NCBI GenBank assembly: GCA_027692465.1
Contig: JAQEYU010000004.1
Span: forward strand, 17,855 to 81,854
Length of the DNA: 64,000 nt
DNA from: Enterococcaceae bacterium OF42-14pH9A
GTDB lineage: Bacteria; Bacillota; Bacilli; Lactobacillales; Enterococcaceae
Direction: 5' to 3'
Shown here: piece by piece, positions 53,839 through 63,746 of the stretch
Layout of the letters: every line of letters starts with the position of its first letter
How positions within the stretch are numbered: position 1 is the first letter of the stretch
The notes under the pieces: generated by a model
Database searches by the model: none
What the model saw: the letters and a program-made list of their open reading frames with translations, nothing else
What the model was told of the DNA's origin: nothing
Position numbers and translations under genes: made by a program

Positions 53839-54969
53839 ATGAAAAAAGCGAACAAGTGGCGTTTAGGAGCAGTAGCGTTGGCAAGTGTAATGGTACTCGG
53901 CGCATGTGGCGGCGGTGGCGGTAACAGCGCCAGCTCAGGTTCATCAGCCGGTGGATCAGAAGCAACCGGTTCAAGCGCAGCTGCAACCGGTGACCACAGT
54001 GTAGCACTGATCACTGATACCGGTGGTGTTGATGACAAATCATTCAACCAATCGGCATGGGAAGGTCTGCAGGAATGGGGTAAGGAAAACAACCTTAAAG
54101 AAGGTGCCGGCGGTTTCGCATACTTCCAATCACAAGATGCTGCCGACTATGCAAACCACATCAACACAGCGGTCACTAATGGATTTCACACAGTATTCGG
54201 TATCGGCTATCTGTTGAAAAACGATATCGCAGCCGGTGCAGATCAATTTCCTGACACGAACTTCGGCTTGATCGATGATGTGATTGAAGGCAAAGACAAT
54301 GTTGTTTCCGCAACCTTCAGCGACCACGAAGCCTCCTATCTGGCAGGGATTGCGGCAGCTTATACTACTAAGACTGATAAAGTTGGTTTTGTAGGTGGTG
54401 AAGAAGGGGCAGTTATCGATCGTTTTGAAGCAGGCTTTACCAAAGGTGTGGCAGATACTGCGAAAAAACTGAATAAAGAGATTAAAGTAGATGTACAGTA
54501 TGCAGCTTCCTTCAGTTCTCCTGACAAAGGGAAATCTATCGCAGCTTCTATGTACAACAACGGCGCAGACATCATTTTCCATGCTTCCGGCGGAACCGGT
54601 GTCGGTGTATTTGCTGAAGCGATTGCAAAGAATGAACAAAAAACCAAAGCGGAACTGGAAACTGACAAAGTCTGGGTAATCGGTGTTGACCGTGACCAAG
54701 ATGCTGACGGTAAATTCAAAACCAAAGACGGCTCAGACGACAACTGTACGTTGACTTCTACGCTTAAAGGTGTCGGTGCGGCAGTCAAAGATATCTCTAC
54801 TCGGGCAATGAACGATGACTTCCCTGGTGGCGAACATTTGACTTATGGTTTGAAAGACGGCGGGGTTGATTTAACTGCCGGTTACGTTTCAGACGATGCC
54901 AAAGCAGCAATCGAAACTGCAAAACAAGAAATCATTGACGGTAAGATTGAAGTTCCGGAAAAACCTTAA
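53839..54969 (+). CDS. BMP-family nucleoside-binding lipoprotein
   Basis: 376 residues. Signal peptide with lipobox VLGAC (Cys23), a Gly/Ser-rich linker, then a BMP/PnrA-type domain: SVALITDTGGVDDKSFNQSA, split at about 55-75, is the family signature. Binds purine or pyrimidine nucleosides and hands them to the NupOPQ-like permease. AGGGGGCTT upstream. Terminator hairpin after it allows excess expression relative to the transporter genes. Confidence 0.88.
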   Translation: MKKANKWRLGAVALASVMVLGACGGGGGNSASSGSSAGGSEATGSSAAATGDHSVALITDTGGVDDKSFNQSAWEGLQEWGKENNLKEGAGGFAYFQSQDAADYANHINTAVTNGFHTVFGIGYLLKNDIAAGADQFPDTNFGLIDDVIEGKDNVVSATFSDHEASYLAGIAAAYTTKTDKVGFVGGEEGAVIDRFEAGFTKGVADTAKKLNKEIKVDVQYAASFSSPDKGKSIAASMYNNGADIIFHASGGTGVGVFAEAIAKNEQKTKAELETDKVWVIGVDRDQDADGKFKTKDGSDDNCTLTSTLKGVGAAVKDISTRAMNDDFPGGEHLTYGLKDGGVDLTAGYVSDDAKAAIETAKQEIIDGKIEVPEKP

Positions 54970-54982
54970 TCAAGATTTCTCT

Positions 54983-55016
54983 AAGGTCTTGTCTGTTTGA
55001 CAGGCAAGACCTTTTC
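54983..55016 (+). terminator. Terminator or attenuator after the BMP lipoprotein gene
   Basis: Arms 54983-54995 and 55001-55013 with loop TTTGA and a T-rich tail, 14 bases after the stop. Confidence 0.75.
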
Positions 55017-55031
55017 CTTAAGTTTTTGTCT

Positions 55032-55067
55032 TTATGACAGCCGCTTTTTTCAAAGCCGCTGTCATAA
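55032..55067 (+). terminator. Second hairpin before the nucleoside ABC genes
   Basis: TTATGACAGC (55032-55041) pairs with GCTGTCATAA (55058-55067). Lies directly after the first terminator, so two hairpins separate the lipoprotein gene from the ABC genes, possibly as an RNA stability or attenuation element. No T-run follows this one. Confidence 0.45.
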
Positions 55068-55254
55068 GGAGGGGAAAGATCCTCCGACGAAAAACAGTAT
55101 TATCGCAATTATTCGTTCATTGTTTTTGCAGCAGTAATAGTTTGAGGCAATAGGGAGATGCAACAGGAGGCGCGAAACGGGCAGTGAAGTATTCGACCGT
55201 TTTCCTTAGAGGGAGACCGCGGCTCACAGCGCAAGAGAAAAGGATGTGAAGAGA

Positions 55255-56874
55255 GTGGCAGAATCAGAAAAATATGTCATCGAGATGCGGCATATCACGA
55301 AGGCATTTGGAACCTTCAAAGCAAACGATGACATCAATCTGCAAGTTCGTCCGGGAGAGATCCATGCACTGCTGGGAGAAAACGGGGCCGGCAAATCCAC
55401 CCTGATGAACGTGTTGTCAGGATTATTGGAGCCGACTTCCGGTGATATTCTGATCAACGGTGAAAAAGTACGGATGACCAGTCCGACAGCGGCCAATCGT
55501 TTGGGAATCGGGATGGTGCATCAGCATTTCATGCTGGTGGATGCTTTTACCGTCACTGAGAATATCATTCTGGGAAGTGAACCCAATCGTCTGGGAGTAT
55601 TGAACAAGAAAGCCGCTGCTGCTGAAATCAAGCGATTGTCGGAGCAGTATGGTTTGGCTGTCGATCCCAATGCTTATGTCCGGGATATTTCCGTGGGGAT
55701 GCAACAACGGGTAGAAATTTTGAAGACGTTGTATCGAGGAGCTGATGTACTGATCTTCGATGAGCCAACAGCAGTATTAACACCTCAGGAAATCGAGGAG
55801 CTCATCAAGATCATGAAGGAGCTGGTTTCAGAAGGCAAGTCGATTATTTTGATCACTCATAAGCTGGATGAAATCAAAGCGGTGGCCGACCGTTGTACCG
55901 TTATTCGTCGGGGTCGCGGGATCGGTACTGTCAATGTGAAGGATGTCAGTTCCCAGGAATTGGCAGATATGATGGTCGGCCGGTCGGTTTCCTTCAAGAC
56001 GGAGAAAAAACCGGCGCAACCTAAAGAAGTTATCTTGTCAGTGGAAAACATCACTGTTAAAGAAGGACGCGGCCTGGATGCAGTCAAGAATCTTAGCCTG
56101 GAAGTTCGTGCTGGCGAAGTGCTGGGGATTGCCGGAATCGATGGCAACGGTCAGTCAGAGCTGGTCCAAGCATTAACCGGTCTGCGCAAGGTCGAAAGCG
56201 GTCGAATCACAATCGACGGAGATGATGTGACCAACAAACGGCCACGGTTCATTACCGAAAAAGGTGTCGGCCATGTACCGGAAGACCGACATAAATTCGG
56301 GCTGGTCCTGGAAATGTCTCTGGCGGAAAATATCGCATTGCAGACGTATTATCAGGTGCCTATGAGCAACCACGGTATCCTGAATTACGGGGAAATCAAC
56401 GAGCATGCTCGGGAATTGATCAAGGAATTCGATGTCCGTACCACGAACGAATTGGTTCCGGCCAAGGCGCTTTCCGGCGGCAACCAACAAAAGGCGATCA
56501 TCGCCCGTGAAGTGGACCGGGATCCGGATCTGCTGATTGTTGCCAACCCAACGCGAGGTCTGGATGTAGGGGCAATCGAATTCATCCATAAACGGCTGAT
56601 CGAACAGCGGGACAAATACAAAGCCGTACTGCTCATCAGTTTCGAATTGGAGGAAATCCTGAATGTTTCCGACCGCATCGCTGTTATCCATGGCGGTGAA
56701 ATCGTAGGTATCGTGGATCCGAAAGAAACCAGTGAAAATGAATTAGGACTTTTGATGGCAGGGTACTCTTTGGAGGAAGCCCGAGCAGAATTGTCTCGTC
56801 AATCACAAACTACCAAAGCTGAAGAAACACAAACGGCTTTGAAAGAACAGAAGGCAGGTGTCGGCAATGAATAA
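55255..56874 (+). CDS. Nucleoside ABC transporter ATPase, NupO-like
   Basis: 539 residues with two ATPase domains, as in simple-sugar/nucleoside importers. First domain has Walker A GENGAGKST and Walker B VLIFDEPTAVL; the second has a degenerate Walker A (GIDGNGQSE) but a good signature LSGGNQQK and ANPTRGLDVGA. GTG 55255 is preferred to GTG 55246, which is too near the AAAGGA site. Overlaps the next gene by 8 bases. Confidence 0.88.
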   Translation: MAESEKYVIEMRHITKAFGTFKANDDINLQVRPGEIHALLGENGAGKSTLMNVLSGLLEPTSGDILINGEKVRMTSPTAANRLGIGMVHQHFMLVDAFTVTENIILGSEPNRLGVLNKKAAAAEIKRLSEQYGLAVDPNAYVRDISVGMQQRVEILKTLYRGADVLIFDEPTAVLTPQEIEELIKIMKELVSEGKSIILITHKLDEIKAVADRCTVIRRGRGIGTVNVKDVSSQELADMMVGRSVSFKTEKKPAQPKEVILSVENITVKEGRGLDAVKNLSLEVRAGEVLGIAGIDGNGQSELVQALTGLRKVESGRITIDGDDVTNKRPRFITEKGVGHVPEDRHKFGLVLEMSLAENIALQTYYQVPMSNHGILNYGEINEHARELIKEFDVRTTNELVPAKALSGGNQQKAIIAREVDRDPDLLIVANPTRGLDVGAIEFIHKRLIEQRDKYKAVLLISFELEEILNVSDRIAVIHGGEIVGIVDPKETSENELGLLMAGYSLEEARAELSRQSQTTKAEETQTALKEQKAGVGNE

Positions 56875-58018
56875 TCGTTCAGAGACGATTCGTAATATCA
56901 TGGTGCCTATCATTGCTGTATTACTGGGGTTCATCTTGGGTGGCATCATTATGGCAGCTTTCGGTTATGATCCCATCAACGGCTATCGGCAGATGTTCAG
57001 TACCGTTTTTTTGAATCCGCAAACCAAACAGATCAACCCTCGTAATATCGGTGAGATCTTCGTGACGGCAGCGCCACTGATCTTTACTGCATTGGGCTTT
57101 TCTGTTGCCAATTCAGCTGGTTTTTTCAACATCGGGCTTTCCGGACAGGCTTTATGCGGATGGATTGCAAGTATCTGGGTTGCGCTTTCGATGCCGAACG
57201 CGCCCAAGGCTGTCGTGGTTCCAGCTGCTTTGCTGGTAGGGGCGTTGGCGGGAGCCGCAGCTGCAGCTGTGCCGGGAATTCTGAGAGCCTTCTTTGGTAC
57301 CAGTGAAGTCATTGTCACCATTATGATGAACTACATTCTGTTATACACCGCTAATCATATCGTGACACACGTGATGGCCAAAGAATTGATTTCAAATACC
57401 GGTGTCTCCAACCGGGTCGGACCCAATGCGACGTTACAGACCGAGTTTTTACGGAGTATTTCCAATAATTCTCGGTTGAATATCGGGATTTTCCTGGCCA
57501 TCGCCTTTTTAGTGATTGTCTGGTTTCTGATGAAGAAAACAACATTGGGGTATGAAATCCGATCGGTAGGTTTGAATCCGGATGCTTCGGAGTATGCCGG
57601 CATGAGCAGTAAACGAACAATCATCGTTTCTATGATCATCTCTGGTTTCCTGGCAGGTCTGGGAGGTGTCGTTTACGGATTGGGTACCTTCCAAAACTAC
57701 TTTACCCAAGGCGCATCTTTGAGCATCGGGTTTGACGGGATGGCAGTTTCGTTGCTGGGCAGCGGCTCGTCAGTAGGGATACTGTTGTCGGCATTGCTGT
57801 TCAGTATTTTAAAACTGGGTGGTCCCGGTATGCAGATGGTCAATATTCCTTCCGAGTTGGTAGATGTGGATATCGCTATCATTATCTTCTTTGTAGGGAT
57901 CAGTTTTGTGATTCGTTTCGTTCTGGCCAAGCTTTTCGGTGGCAAAAAAGAAGTAGCAGTTGTCGATGAAGTTGAAAGCAAGCCAGCCGATCAGGATGAA
58001 GAAGGGGGGACGTTGTAA
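56867..58018 (+). CDS. Nucleoside ABC permease, NupP-like
   Basis: 383 residues with about 8-10 membrane segments, family BPD_transp_2. Motifs GFSVANSAGFFNIGLSGQAL split near residue 85 and GYEIRSVGLNPDASEYAGM for the ATPase contact. A Lys/Glu-rich tail follows the last helix. ATG 56867 with an AGGTG site. The stop overlaps the next ATG (TAATG). Confidence 0.88.
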   Translation: MNNRSETIRNIMVPIIAVLLGFILGGIIMAAFGYDPINGYRQMFSTVFLNPQTKQINPRNIGEIFVTAAPLIFTALGFSVANSAGFFNIGLSGQALCGWIASIWVALSMPNAPKAVVVPAALLVGALAGAAAAAVPGILRAFFGTSEVIVTIMMNYILLYTANHIVTHVMAKELISNTGVSNRVGPNATLQTEFLRSISNNSRLNIGIFLAIAFLVIVWFLMKKTTLGYEIRSVGLNPDASEYAGMSSKRTIIVSMIISGFLAGLGGVVYGLGTFQNYFTQGASLSIGFDGMAVSLLGSGSSVGILLSALLFSILKLGGPGMQMVNIPSELVDVDIAIIIFFVGISFVIRFVLAKLFGGKKEVAVVDEVESKPADQDEEGGTL

Positions 58019-58971
58019 TGGATCTCAATCAAATCGCCTCGATTTTTACACAAACCTTGATTTACTCCACACCGTTGATTCTGACTGCGTTGGGTGGTGT
58101 TTTCTCTGAACGAAGCGGGATTGTAAACGTCGGCTTGGAAGGAATCATGGTCATGGGAGCTTTTACTTCCGTGGTCTTCAATCTGGAATTTGCCTCGCAA
58201 TTTGGTGCGGCTACACCATGGCTTGGGATGCTGGTAGGGGGCTTGGCCGGCGTACTGTTCGCACTTTTGCATGCTGTGGCTACGATCAACTTTCGAGCAG
58301 ATCATATCATCAGTGGTACGGTGATGAACATGTTGGCACCGTCGTTAGCAATCTTCCTGGTAAAAGTCATGTACAACAAAGGACAGACTGATGGAATCGA
58401 ACGGCGCTTGGGTTACTTCAGTTTCCCGATTCTGGAAGACATTCCGATAATCGGGCCAATCTTGTTCAAAAATACCTTTCTACCGGCGTATTTTGCTATC
58501 TTGGTAGCAGTATTGGCTTGGTTCATCATTTTCAAGACCAAGTTCGGGTTGCGCCTGCGTTCAGTAGGTGAACATCCGCAGGCAGCCGATACGTTGGGAA
58601 TCAATGTCTACCTGATGCGCTATTCCGGTGTCTTGATTTCCGGTTTTCTTGGAGGCATGGGGGGTGCAGTTTTTGCCCAGTCTATTTCCGGACGTTTTGC
58701 TATCACAACGATCGCCGGTCAAGGCTTTATCTCCATGGCGGCAATGATCTTCGGTAAATGGAATCCATTGGGTGCGATGGGAGCTGCCATTTTCTTCGGT
58801 TTTGCACAAAACATCAGTATTGCCGGCAAGAACATTCCGGTGATTTCTTCAATCCCAGATGTGTACTTGCAGGCTGCACCATACGTCCTGACAATTCTGG
58901 TGTTGGTACTTTTCCTTGGAAAAGCTTCCGGTCCGAAAGCCAACGGGACCAACTATATCAAAACTAAATAA
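58018..58971 (+). CDS. Nucleoside ABC permease, NupQ-like
   Basis: 317 residues, 8-10 membrane segments, second BPD_transp_2 permease. GGVFSERSGIVNVGLEGIM near the start and GLRLRSVGEHPQAADTLGIN as the coupling region are family motifs. Starts in the stop codon of NupP, so coupled. Forms the channel with NupP for nucleosides delivered by the BMP lipoprotein. Confidence 0.88.
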   Translation: MDLNQIASIFTQTLIYSTPLILTALGGVFSERSGIVNVGLEGIMVMGAFTSVVFNLEFASQFGAATPWLGMLVGGLAGVLFALLHAVATINFRADHIISGTVMNMLAPSLAIFLVKVMYNKGQTDGIERRLGYFSFPILEDIPIIGPILFKNTFLPAYFAILVAVLAWFIIFKTKFGLRLRSVGEHPQAADTLGINVYLMRYSGVLISGFLGGMGGAVFAQSISGRFAITTIAGQGFISMAAMIFGKWNPLGAMGAAIFFGFAQNISIAGKNIPVISSIPDVYLQAAPYVLTILVLVLFLGKASGPKANGTNYIKTK

Positions 58972-59363
58972 TGTCTTGTTCATACGAACGAGATGCCGTG
59001 CATGTAGCTGCAAGATCTTCTGCAGTCATATGGGCAGTAAAAAGGGTGGGACTAAGGGACAGCGTTTCTTTGTCTTACCTTTTTATTTTTGCAGCACCTA
59101 AAAACGCGGCTATGGATTGTCTGTTTTCAGAGGAGGGCGTTCTGAAAACTTGGTGAGTAGTCGAGGGCGGAAAAGAAGAGTGGACGCCCGGCTGCAAAAA
59201 TAGCATTTTGCAGAACTTAAAAGCTTGGCTATGGATTGTCTGTTTTCAGAGGAGAGCGTTCTGAATACTTGGTGAGTAGCTGAAACGGGTCATTTCGAGA
59301 GTTTTTTTGTAAGATAAGAGTGTAGAAAATGTCTGGTTTAACAAAAAAGGAAAGAGGTTTTTA
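58972..59363 (+). repeat. Two ~75-bp direct repeats with hairpins upstream of deoB
   Basis: Copies at about 59086-59160 and 59205-59279, 119 bases apart, share GGCTATGGATTGTCTGTTTT, CAGAGGAG, GCGTTCTGAA and ACTTGGTGAGTAG. In the first copy GTTTTCAGA and TCTGAAAAC form a 9-bp stem; the second keeps most of it. No gene is seen in the 390-base gap. Possibly regulatory RNA or a mobile repeat. Confidence 0.7.
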
Positions 59364-60533
59364 ATGATGTTTAAACGTGTACATTTGATCGTAATGGATT
59401 CAGTCGGGATCGGGGAAGCACCAGATGCCGAAAAATTCGGAGACAAGGGTTCGGATACGCTGGGGCATATCGCCAAAGAAGCCGGCCTGAATATTCCCCA
59501 TTTGGAACAACTGGGCTTGGGTACGATCCGGCCGTTGGAAGGGGTCACGGCAGTCAATGGTCACGATGGCTATGCAACCAAGCTGGAAGAGATCTCTGTG
59601 GGGAAAGATACCATGACCGGTCACTGGGAAATCATGGGGCTGAATATCAAAAAGCCATTCCGGGTCTTTCCGGATGGGTTCCCGGATGAGCTGCTGAAAC
59701 AGATTGAAGACTTTTCCGGACGCAAAATCGTCTGCAACAAACCTTATTCCGGGACCGAGGTTATCAATGACTATGGTGAGCATCAGATGAAGACCGGGGA
59801 TTTGATTGTTTATACATCGGCTGATCCGGTATTGCAGATTGCGGCTCACGAAGAGATCATCCCGTTGGAAGAGTTGTACCGCATCTGTCAATTCACCCGA
59901 GATATCACCAAAGATGAACCCTACATGATTGGACGAATCATCGCCCGGCCTTATGTCGGGGAGCCCGGAAACTTTACCCGGACCTCCAATCGGCATGATT
60001 ATGCGTTGGATCCTTTTGGCAAAACGGTCTTGGATTCCCTGAAAGATAATGGAAAAGATGTTATTGCTGTCGGAAAGATCAACGATATCTTCAACGGCCA
60101 GGGAATTACCGATGCAATCCGGACCAAGAGTAATATGGACGGTGTCGATAAACTGTTGGATGTGATGAAACAGGACTTTACCGGGTTGAGCTTCACCAAT
60201 CTGGTAGACTTTGACGCGTTGTACGGCCATCGTCGAGATGTGGTGGGTTATGCCCATGCTATCGAAGACTTCGATCTGCGGATCCCGGAATTATTGGCTG
60301 CAATGGCTGAAGATGATCTGTTGCTGATTACCGCCGACCACGGCAACGATCCGACCTTCCCGGGGACCGATCATACCCGTGAATATGTGCCGCTTTTGGC
60401 TTACAGCAAGCAATTCAGCGGACAAGGAGCGCTTCCGCAAGGCTACTATTCTGATATCGCAGCCACAATCGCCGATAATTTCGGTGTACCGGCAACGGAA
60501 AACGGCAAGAGCTTTTTGGCAGACTTGAAATAA
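59364..60533 (+). CDS. deoB: Phosphopentomutase
   Basis: 389 residues. Interconverts (deoxy)ribose-1- and -5-phosphate. Alkaline-phosphatase-superfamily metal motifs [13 protein letters not shown] near the start and [19 protein letters not shown] near the end; [11 protein letters not shown] carries the activating Thr region. AAAGAGG precedes ATG 59364 (a second ATG follows at once). It connects Pnp/Pdp products to DeoC and the pentose phosphate pathway. Confidence 0.95.
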   Translation: MMFKRVHLIVMDSVGIGEAPDAEKFGDKGSDTLGHIAKEAGLNIPHLEQLGLGTIRPLEGVTAVNGHDGYATKLEEISVGKDTMTGHWEIMGLNIKKPFRVFPDGFPDELLKQIEDFSGRKIVCNKPYSGTEVINDYGEHQMKTGDLIVYTSADPVLQIAAHEEIIPLEELYRICQFTRDITKDEPYMIGRIIARPYVGEPGNFTRTSNRHDYALDPFGKTVLDSLKDNGKDVIAVGKINDIFNGQGITDAIRTKSNMDGVDKLLDVMKQDFTGLSFTNLVDFDALYGHRRDVVGYAHAIEDFDLRIPELLAAMAEDDLLLITADHGNDPTFPGTDHTREYVPLLAYSKQFSGQGALPQGYYSDIAATIADNFGVPATENGKSFLADLK

Positions 60534-60643
60534 GCAAGACTGCAGGGCAGAAGGACTGCTTGTTCAGGGTATGCTTGGCAAAAGGAGCATGCCCCGGACA
60601 AGCAGCAAGCGGCCGCTGCAGGATCGAAAATCTGGAGGACATT

Positions 60644-61462
60644 ATGACTGAATTGAAATTAGCCATCAAAGAAACCACAGAATTTATCAAAGGACAGGGC
60701 GTAGGAGAGGTTGCTTTTGGACTGATCCTGGGTTCGGGATTGGGGGAGCTGGCCGAAGAAATTGAGGACAAGGTCGTGGTCCCATACAATGAGATCCCCC
60801 ATTTTCCGGTATCAACTGTTGTCGGTCACGTAGGACAGTTGGTTTACGGAACACTTTCCGGCAAAAAAGTACTGGCGATGCAGGGACGTTTCCATTTTTA
60901 CGAAGGCCACTCGATGCAGACGGTGACCTATCCGGTGCGGGTGATGAAAGCGCTGGGCGCCCATTCGTTGGTTGTGACCAATGCTTGCGGCGGCGTCAAT
61001 GAAAACTTTGAGCCCGGCGATCTGATGCTGATTACCGACCAAATCAATTTTACCGGTACGAATCCATTGATCGGGCCCAATGACGAAGAGCTGGGTCCAC
61101 GCTTTCCGGACATGAGTCATGCGTATACGCCCGCGTATCAGGAAGTTGCCAAAAAAGTCGGTCAGGCAAATGGATTGCATCTCAAAGAAGGCGTCTATAT
61201 GGGCTTTTCCGGTCCAACTTATGAAACGCCGGCTGAGATTCGCATGGCTCGAACGATCGGTGCCGATGCCGTGGGGATGTCCACTGTCCCGGAAGTTATC
61301 GTTGCGGCCCATAGCGGTCTGAAAGTCTTGGGAATCTCCTGTATCACCAATCTGGCAGCCGGCATGCAGGCTAACCTCAATCACGAAGAAGTAGTCGCAA
61401 CTACTGAACGAGTGAAAGGTGAATTCAAAGATCTGGTGAAGAAAACCTTAGCTGAATTGTAA
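60644..61462 (+). CDS. Purine-nucleoside phosphorylase (trimeric, PNP I)
   Basis: 272 residues, trimeric inosine/guanosine phosphorylase. GSGLGELAE (phosphate), GRFHFYEGHSM, NACGGVN and the base site EIRMARTIGADAVGMSTVPE, split here, match the family. ATG 60644 follows TGGAGGAC; an upstream extension lacks a ribosome site. Splits purine (deoxy)ribonucleosides. About 110 bases after deoB, no terminator between. Confidence 0.92.
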   Translation: MTELKLAIKETTEFIKGQGVGEVAFGLILGSGLGELAEEIEDKVVVPYNEIPHFPVSTVVGHVGQLVYGTLSGKKVLAMQGRFHFYEGHSMQTVTYPVRVMKALGAHSLVVTNACGGVNENFEPGDLMLITDQINFTGTNPLIGPNDEELGPRFPDMSHAYTPAYQEVAKKVGQANGLHLKEGVYMGFSGPTYETPAEIRMARTIGADAVGMSTVPEVIVAAHSGLKVLGISCITNLAAGMQANLNHEEVVATTERVKGEFKDLVKKTLAEL

Positions 61463-61662
61463 AAATGATCAGGATGTATCGGAAAGCTTCGGTGAGCTTC
61501 AGATCTGTGAGCGGGCGGGGCGGCTTTTGCTGAAATTCAGAAGTGAAGCGCAGCTTAGGTCCGTATAAGCGGGATTTACAACGCTGGTGCGGTAGAAAAA
61601 CGCAATGCAGCTATTATTGCCGCTTCAAACACTCCTTAATAAAAAGAAAAGAGGTCATGTAA
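61463..61662. other. Gap between the two purine phosphorylase genes
   Basis: About 200 bases; no gene or terminator. Near 61544-61575 CGCAGCTTAGGTCCGTATAA vaguely resembles the core of R1 repeats. Confidence 0.4.
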
Positions 61663-62370
61663 ATGAGCGTACACATCGGTGCCAAAGAAGGCGAAATCGC
61701 CGACAAAATCTTACTTCCGGGGGATCCGCTGCGGGCAAAATATATTGCGGAAACCTTCCTGGAAGATCCAATCTGCTACAACGAAGTCCGGGGGATGCTG
61801 GGCTATACCGGGATCTATAAGGGCGAACGGGTCTCTGTGCAAGGGACCGGGATGGGGATGCCTTCTGCCAGCATTTATGTCCACGAACTGATCAATTCTT
61901 ACGGCGTGAAAAAGCTGATCCGCGTGGGAACTTGCGGCGCCATCTCAGAAGATGTTCACGTTCGGGACCTGGTGATCGGTCAGGCGGCTGCGACCAGCTC
62001 GTCGATCGTGCAAAAGAATTTCCAAACCTTCAATTATCCGCCGATCGCTGATTTTGATCTGCTGCTGAAGGCCTATGAAATCGCCAAAGCAAAAGGCTTT
62101 ACCACTCATGTCGGCAATCTCTTGTCCGAAGACAGCTTTTACAAAGATGACATGACAGAGACCTTGAAACTGGCTGATCTGGGCGTATTGGGTGTGGAAA
62201 TGGAAGCCGCTGCTATGTACTATATCGCAGCTAAATTCCATGTGCAGGCGTTGGCCATCTGTACGGTCAGTGACCACATTATCACCGGTGAAGAAACCAC
62301 TGCCGAAGAACGGCAAACTACCTTTAACGAAATGATCGAAGTCGGTTTGGAGACGGCGATCGCGGAATAA
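61663..62370 (+). CDS. deoD: Purine-nucleoside phosphorylase (hexameric, DeoD type)
   Basis: 235 residues, hexameric enzyme able to use adenosine as well as inosine/guanosine. [13 protein letters not shown] near the start, [29 protein letters not shown] and VSDHI match the NP-I family. AAAAGAGGTC before the ATG. With the trimeric Pnp upstream, both purine phosphorylase classes are present. A terminator follows. Confidence 0.94.
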   Translation: MSVHIGAKEGEIADKILLPGDPLRAKYIAETFLEDPICYNEVRGMLGYTGIYKGERVSVQGTGMGMPSASIYVHELINSYGVKKLIRVGTCGAISEDVHVRDLVIGQAAATSSSIVQKNFQTFNYPPIADFDLLLKAYEIAKAKGFTTHVGNLLSEDSFYKDDMTETLKLADLGVLGVEMEAAAMYYIAAKFHVQALAICTVSDHIITGEETTAEERQTTFNEMIEVGLETAIAE

Positions 62371-62382
62371 ATGATTTGAACG

Positions 62383-62412
62383 AAATCCCGTCCGGCTGGT
62401 CGGGATTTTTGT
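62383..62412 (+). terminator. Terminator of the nucleoside operon
   Basis: AAATCCCG (62383-62390) and CGGGATTT (62401-62408) with a following T-run, 13 bases after the deoD stop. Confidence 0.75.
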
Positions 62413-62555
62413 TTTGTCGTGCAAAGGATTTTCGAGAGCAGCGCCTGAAAAACGACAGGTTTCAGAGTTTGTTCAAGCTGCGGCAGCTTTAAGGTCAAAA
62501 ATACTAAAAGTATGCTACCATGAATAGACAAAGACATGACAAAGGAGGAAGTTTG

Positions 62556-63746
62556 ATGAATAATTTTAATTTTCACGTGCCCACTGATATCCGTTTTGGT
62601 AAGGATCGCTTGGGAGAATTGCCGGAAGCATTGGGCCAGTTTGGCAAGAAGGTGCTGCTGGTTTACGGTGGGGGCAGTATCAAGAAAAATGGCCTGTATG
62701 ATAAAGTTATGGCGCTGCTTACAGAAAACGGATTTGAGGTTTGGGAATTAGCGGGAGTCGAGCCGAATCCACGGATCCAGACAGTCAGACGCGGTGCCGA
62801 GTTGTGTAAAGAACACGGCATCGAAGTCGTTTTGCCGGTGGGCGGCGGCTCGACCATCGATTGTGCCAAGGTGGTAGCTGCATCCGCATTGAGTCAGGAG
62901 GATCCTTGGCAACTGGTTCTGGGACGTCGAGGCTATCAAGGGCCGGCGCTTGCAATCGTGACGATTCTGACTTTGGCCGCTACCGGTTCGGAAATGAATG
63001 TGGGGGCGGTGATCTCAAATCCGGAAACCAAACAGAAATTAGGGTTTGGCGGACCGAGTATGCTGCCGAAAGTTTCCTTTTTGGATCCGGAGAATACTTT
63101 TTCGGTCAATCATTACCAGACGGCAGCCGGTTCAGCGGATATCCTCAGCCATTTGACAGAAAATTATTTCAGCCGGGTGACCGGTGCTGATGTCCAGGAT
63201 CGGATCACAGAAGGCTTAATGCGGGCGACCATCGATAATATGCGGATTGCCTTGAAAACACCGGCGGATTATGATGCCCGGGCCAACTTGATGTGGGCCT
63301 CCACACTGGCTTTGAACGGGCTGACCGGGGCGGGCAAGGGCGGGGCCTGGTCCTGCCACCCGATGGAGCATGAACTGAGTGCATTTTACGATATCACTCA
63401 CGGCGTCGGCTTAGCGATTTTGACGCCACGGTGGATGGCGCATGTTCTCAATGAGGATACCGTGGAGCAGTTTGCCGTCTATGCTCGTGAAGTCTGGGGT
63501 GTTAAAGAGGCGGTTCCTGAGCTGGCAGCACGGACTGGAATCCAAAAGCTGTATGATTTCTTCAAAGAATGCGGGATCCCGATGACTTTTCCGGAGGTGG
63601 GAATCCGCGATGACCGCGATTTTGATGCGATGGCGCAACAAGCTGTTGACCACAGCAGCATTGCCGAAGCAGCCTTTGTACCATTGCAAAAAGCCGACGT
63701 CCTGGAAATCTATCAAAGCTGTCTGACAGAAAGCAGCTTTATCTGA
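62556..63746 (+). CDS. Iron-containing alcohol dehydrogenase, butanol-dehydrogenase (BdhA/YqhD)-like
   Basis: 396 residues. Type III metal-dependent dehydrogenase with NAD(P) site GGGSTIDCAK, and metal ligands in SADILSHL and HPMEHELSAFYDITHG. Reduces aldehydes to alcohols with NAD(P)H. AAGGAGGAAG precedes ATG 62556. Separated from deoD by a terminator, but its position next to a DeoC-dependent acetaldehyde source is suggestive. Confidence 0.9.
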   Translation: MNNFNFHVPTDIRFGKDRLGELPEALGQFGKKVLLVYGGGSIKKNGLYDKVMALLTENGFEVWELAGVEPNPRIQTVRRGAELCKEHGIEVVLPVGGGSTIDCAKVVAASALSQEDPWQLVLGRRGYQGPALAIVTILTLAATGSEMNVGAVISNPETKQKLGFGGPSMLPKVSFLDPENTFSVNHYQTAAGSADILSHLTENYFSRVTGADVQDRITEGLMRATIDNMRIALKTPADYDARANLMWASTLALNGLTGAGKGGAWSCHPMEHELSAFYDITHGVGLAILTPRWMAHVLNEDTVEQFAVYAREVWGVKEAVPELAARTGIQKLYDFFKECGIPMTFPEVGIRDDRDFDAMAQQAVDHSSIAEAAFVPLQKADVLEIYQSCLTESSFI

